A stretch of DNA of 60,219 nt from an uncultured bacterium (lineage in GTDB: Bacteria; Planctomycetota; UBA1135; UBA2386), in NCBI GenBank assembly GCA_937906475.1, contig CALCZA010000021.1:1-60219 (forward strand). The letters are read 5' to 3'. The position numbers and the translations under genes are program-made. The number at the start of each line of letters is the position of its first letter. The stretch's first letter is position 1. A model generated the notes under the pieces. That model did no database searches. It saw only the letters and a list, made by a program, of their open reading frames with translations, and was not told the DNA's origin. Positions 59,469 through 60,219 of this stretch are shown piece by piece.

Positions 59469-60219
59469 ATGATTTTTTGTCTCTCAAGCCTCTCGCGGAT
59501 CCTTGCGGTCCTATTTCTGCTCGTCGCCGTCGTGCCCGCTCAGCTCGGTGAGGCTGGCGAACTTACCGCCGAACAGATTCAGGCGATGCGCGGCCAGCGT
59601 CAAAACGCTGCCAAGGCCAAGCAGAAAGGCGATTTCAAGGAGGAGGCCGCTGACGACGCCGCGGCCGGAGCAAGGTGGGCTGCGATGACCCCTGGAGAGC
59701 GCCTGGCCGCCAACGTTCGACGTGGCTCGAAGTCGCACTGCCGCTTCGTTGCCGTGTGTCGTCCGCCGAAACTGCTGCCGGGGGAGTCTGGTACCTTGAT
59801 GATCACGGCGATTCTGCAAGGGCAGGCCGTGTTGTCATCGCCGTTGCAGATGACGATGACGCCGAGGGTCAATCTGGGCAGCGTTTCGCTCGGCGACCTG
59901 GTCGCACACCCCGCACTGCCGGGAACGATGGCCAAGGCATACCTCGGTCGCCCCGTCTACGAGAATACTGCCGTGTTTGAAGTGCCCGTGACGATGGGCA
60001 ACGACGTGAGGCTTGGTGAGAAGACGTCAGTTTCGGTCGACCTCCAGTTCGATGTCTATCACGGTGAATCCGGTCTGCCAGTTGGTCGCTTCATCGAGCG
60101 TGTCACGACAAACGTTGACGTTGCGCCGCATGTTGACCCGCAGATTGTCGGCCGCAAGACCAAGTCGCAGGATGAACCGGAGTCGGTTTCGATTGCTCCA
60201 CCCAAGCCGACGAACAGCG
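59469..60219 (+). CDS. Secreted protein, N-terminal part (cut by window edge)
   Basis: ATG at 59469, 250 codons open to the right edge, not seen as a complete frame. The signal peptide is MIFCLSSLSRILAVLFLLVAVVPAQ. A charged helical stretch (AEQIQAMRGQRQNAAKAKQKGDFKEE) follows, then a beta-rich domain from about 85: CRPPKLLPGESGTLMITAILQGQAVL, LGRPVYENTAVFEVPVTMGNDVRLGEK and VDLQFDVYHGESGLPVGRFIERV. The pattern 'LpGe.gtl..ta.l......i.....' and 'vpv.m.....lGe....v.LqFd.y....g..iGrf' recalls the N-terminal domain of DsbD-like or protein-disulfide-bond-corrector proteins, but I cannot confirm it. The rest of the gene lies outside the window. Confidence 0.7.
   Translation, partial: MIFCLSSLSRILAVLFLLVAVVPAQLGEAGELTAEQIQAMRGQRQNAAKAKQKGDFKEEAADDAAAGARWAAMTPGERLAANVRRGSKSHCRFVAVCRPPKLLPGESGTLMITAILQGQAVLSSPLQMTMTPRVNLGSVSLGDLVAHPALPGTMAKAYLGRPVYENTAVFEVPVTMGNDVRLGEKTSVSVDLQFDVYHGESGLPVGRFIERVTTNVDVAPHVDPQIVGRKTKSQDEPESVSIAPPKPTNS

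Overview
The window looks like core chromosome of a free-living Gram-negative-type bacterium with moderately high GC, most likely a deep-branching planctomycete. This rests on recognised gene styles: short RpoZ of the planctomycete type, lipoproteins and secreted proteins of unknown function, an amidohydrolase with a Lys/Glu-rich insert, giant prepilin-like proteins, a C69 dipeptidase and a ceramidase-like lipoprotein. There is no rRNA, so placement below phylum is a guess. I found no prophage, IS element, integrase, CRISPR array or restriction locus. The window carries one tRNA gene and about 46 protein genes, two of them cut by the window edges. Layout: 1-832 partial amidohydrolase (-); 833-1654 gene-free; 1655-3553 abundant-looking secreted protein (+); then a dense array of hairpins (3572-3751) between convergent genes. 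3753-10600 (-) is an information-processing block: mfd, a beta-hydroxyacid dehydrogenase, rnc and typA. 10683-13422 holds a SanA/YdcF-like protein, a YceF-type Maf nucleotide pyrophosphatase and a di-haem cytochrome c peroxidase lipoprotein. 13435-17060 (-) encodes the two halves of a heterodimeric MdlAB-like ABC exporter. 17183-21723 (+) is a two-gene pseudopilin operon whose first product is 1163 residues. 22113-27297 holds rpoZ, rsfS, a membrane pyrophosphatase (hppA), a DedA protein and a hypothetical protein. 27471-31912 holds a C69 dipeptidase, a two-gene ABC transporter and an FHA-domain membrane protein. 31950-35145 (-) is an operon of three GT4 glycosyltransferases joined by 4-base overlaps. 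35195-41839 (+) holds a carboxypeptidase-regulatory-like anchored protein, a polyglycine lipoprotein and an HD phosphohydrolase. 41889-44167 (-) pairs an OB-fold/DEDD exonuclease with an aspartate-type aminotransferase. 44406-49003 (+) holds a membrane-anchored hypothetical, tRNA-Leu(GAG), a small ORF and an orphan sensor kinase. 49013-60219 holds an aromatic amino acid decarboxylase, a SirB1-like protein, a ceramidase-like lipoprotein, the lipB-xseA-xseB-S2P operon, trxA, a GT2 glycosyltransferase, a DUF1858-like CxxC protein with mrp, and a partial secreted protein. Functionally this is mostly housekeeping (transcription-coupled repair, RNA processing, ribosome factors, lipoylation, Fe-S assembly, energy conservation on pyrophosphate) mixed with envelope genes. 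Ribosome-binding sites are mostly weak, and starts were set largely by 4-base ATGA/GTGA overlaps. Convergent pairs are usually separated by hairpins without T-tracts. The most unusual items are an exonuclease VII large subunit with an extra N-terminal HARP-like module, a YhaM-type OB fold joined to a PolB-type DEDD exonuclease instead of an HD domain, the giant prepilin, the seven-hairpin array, and several promoter-embedded palindromes.
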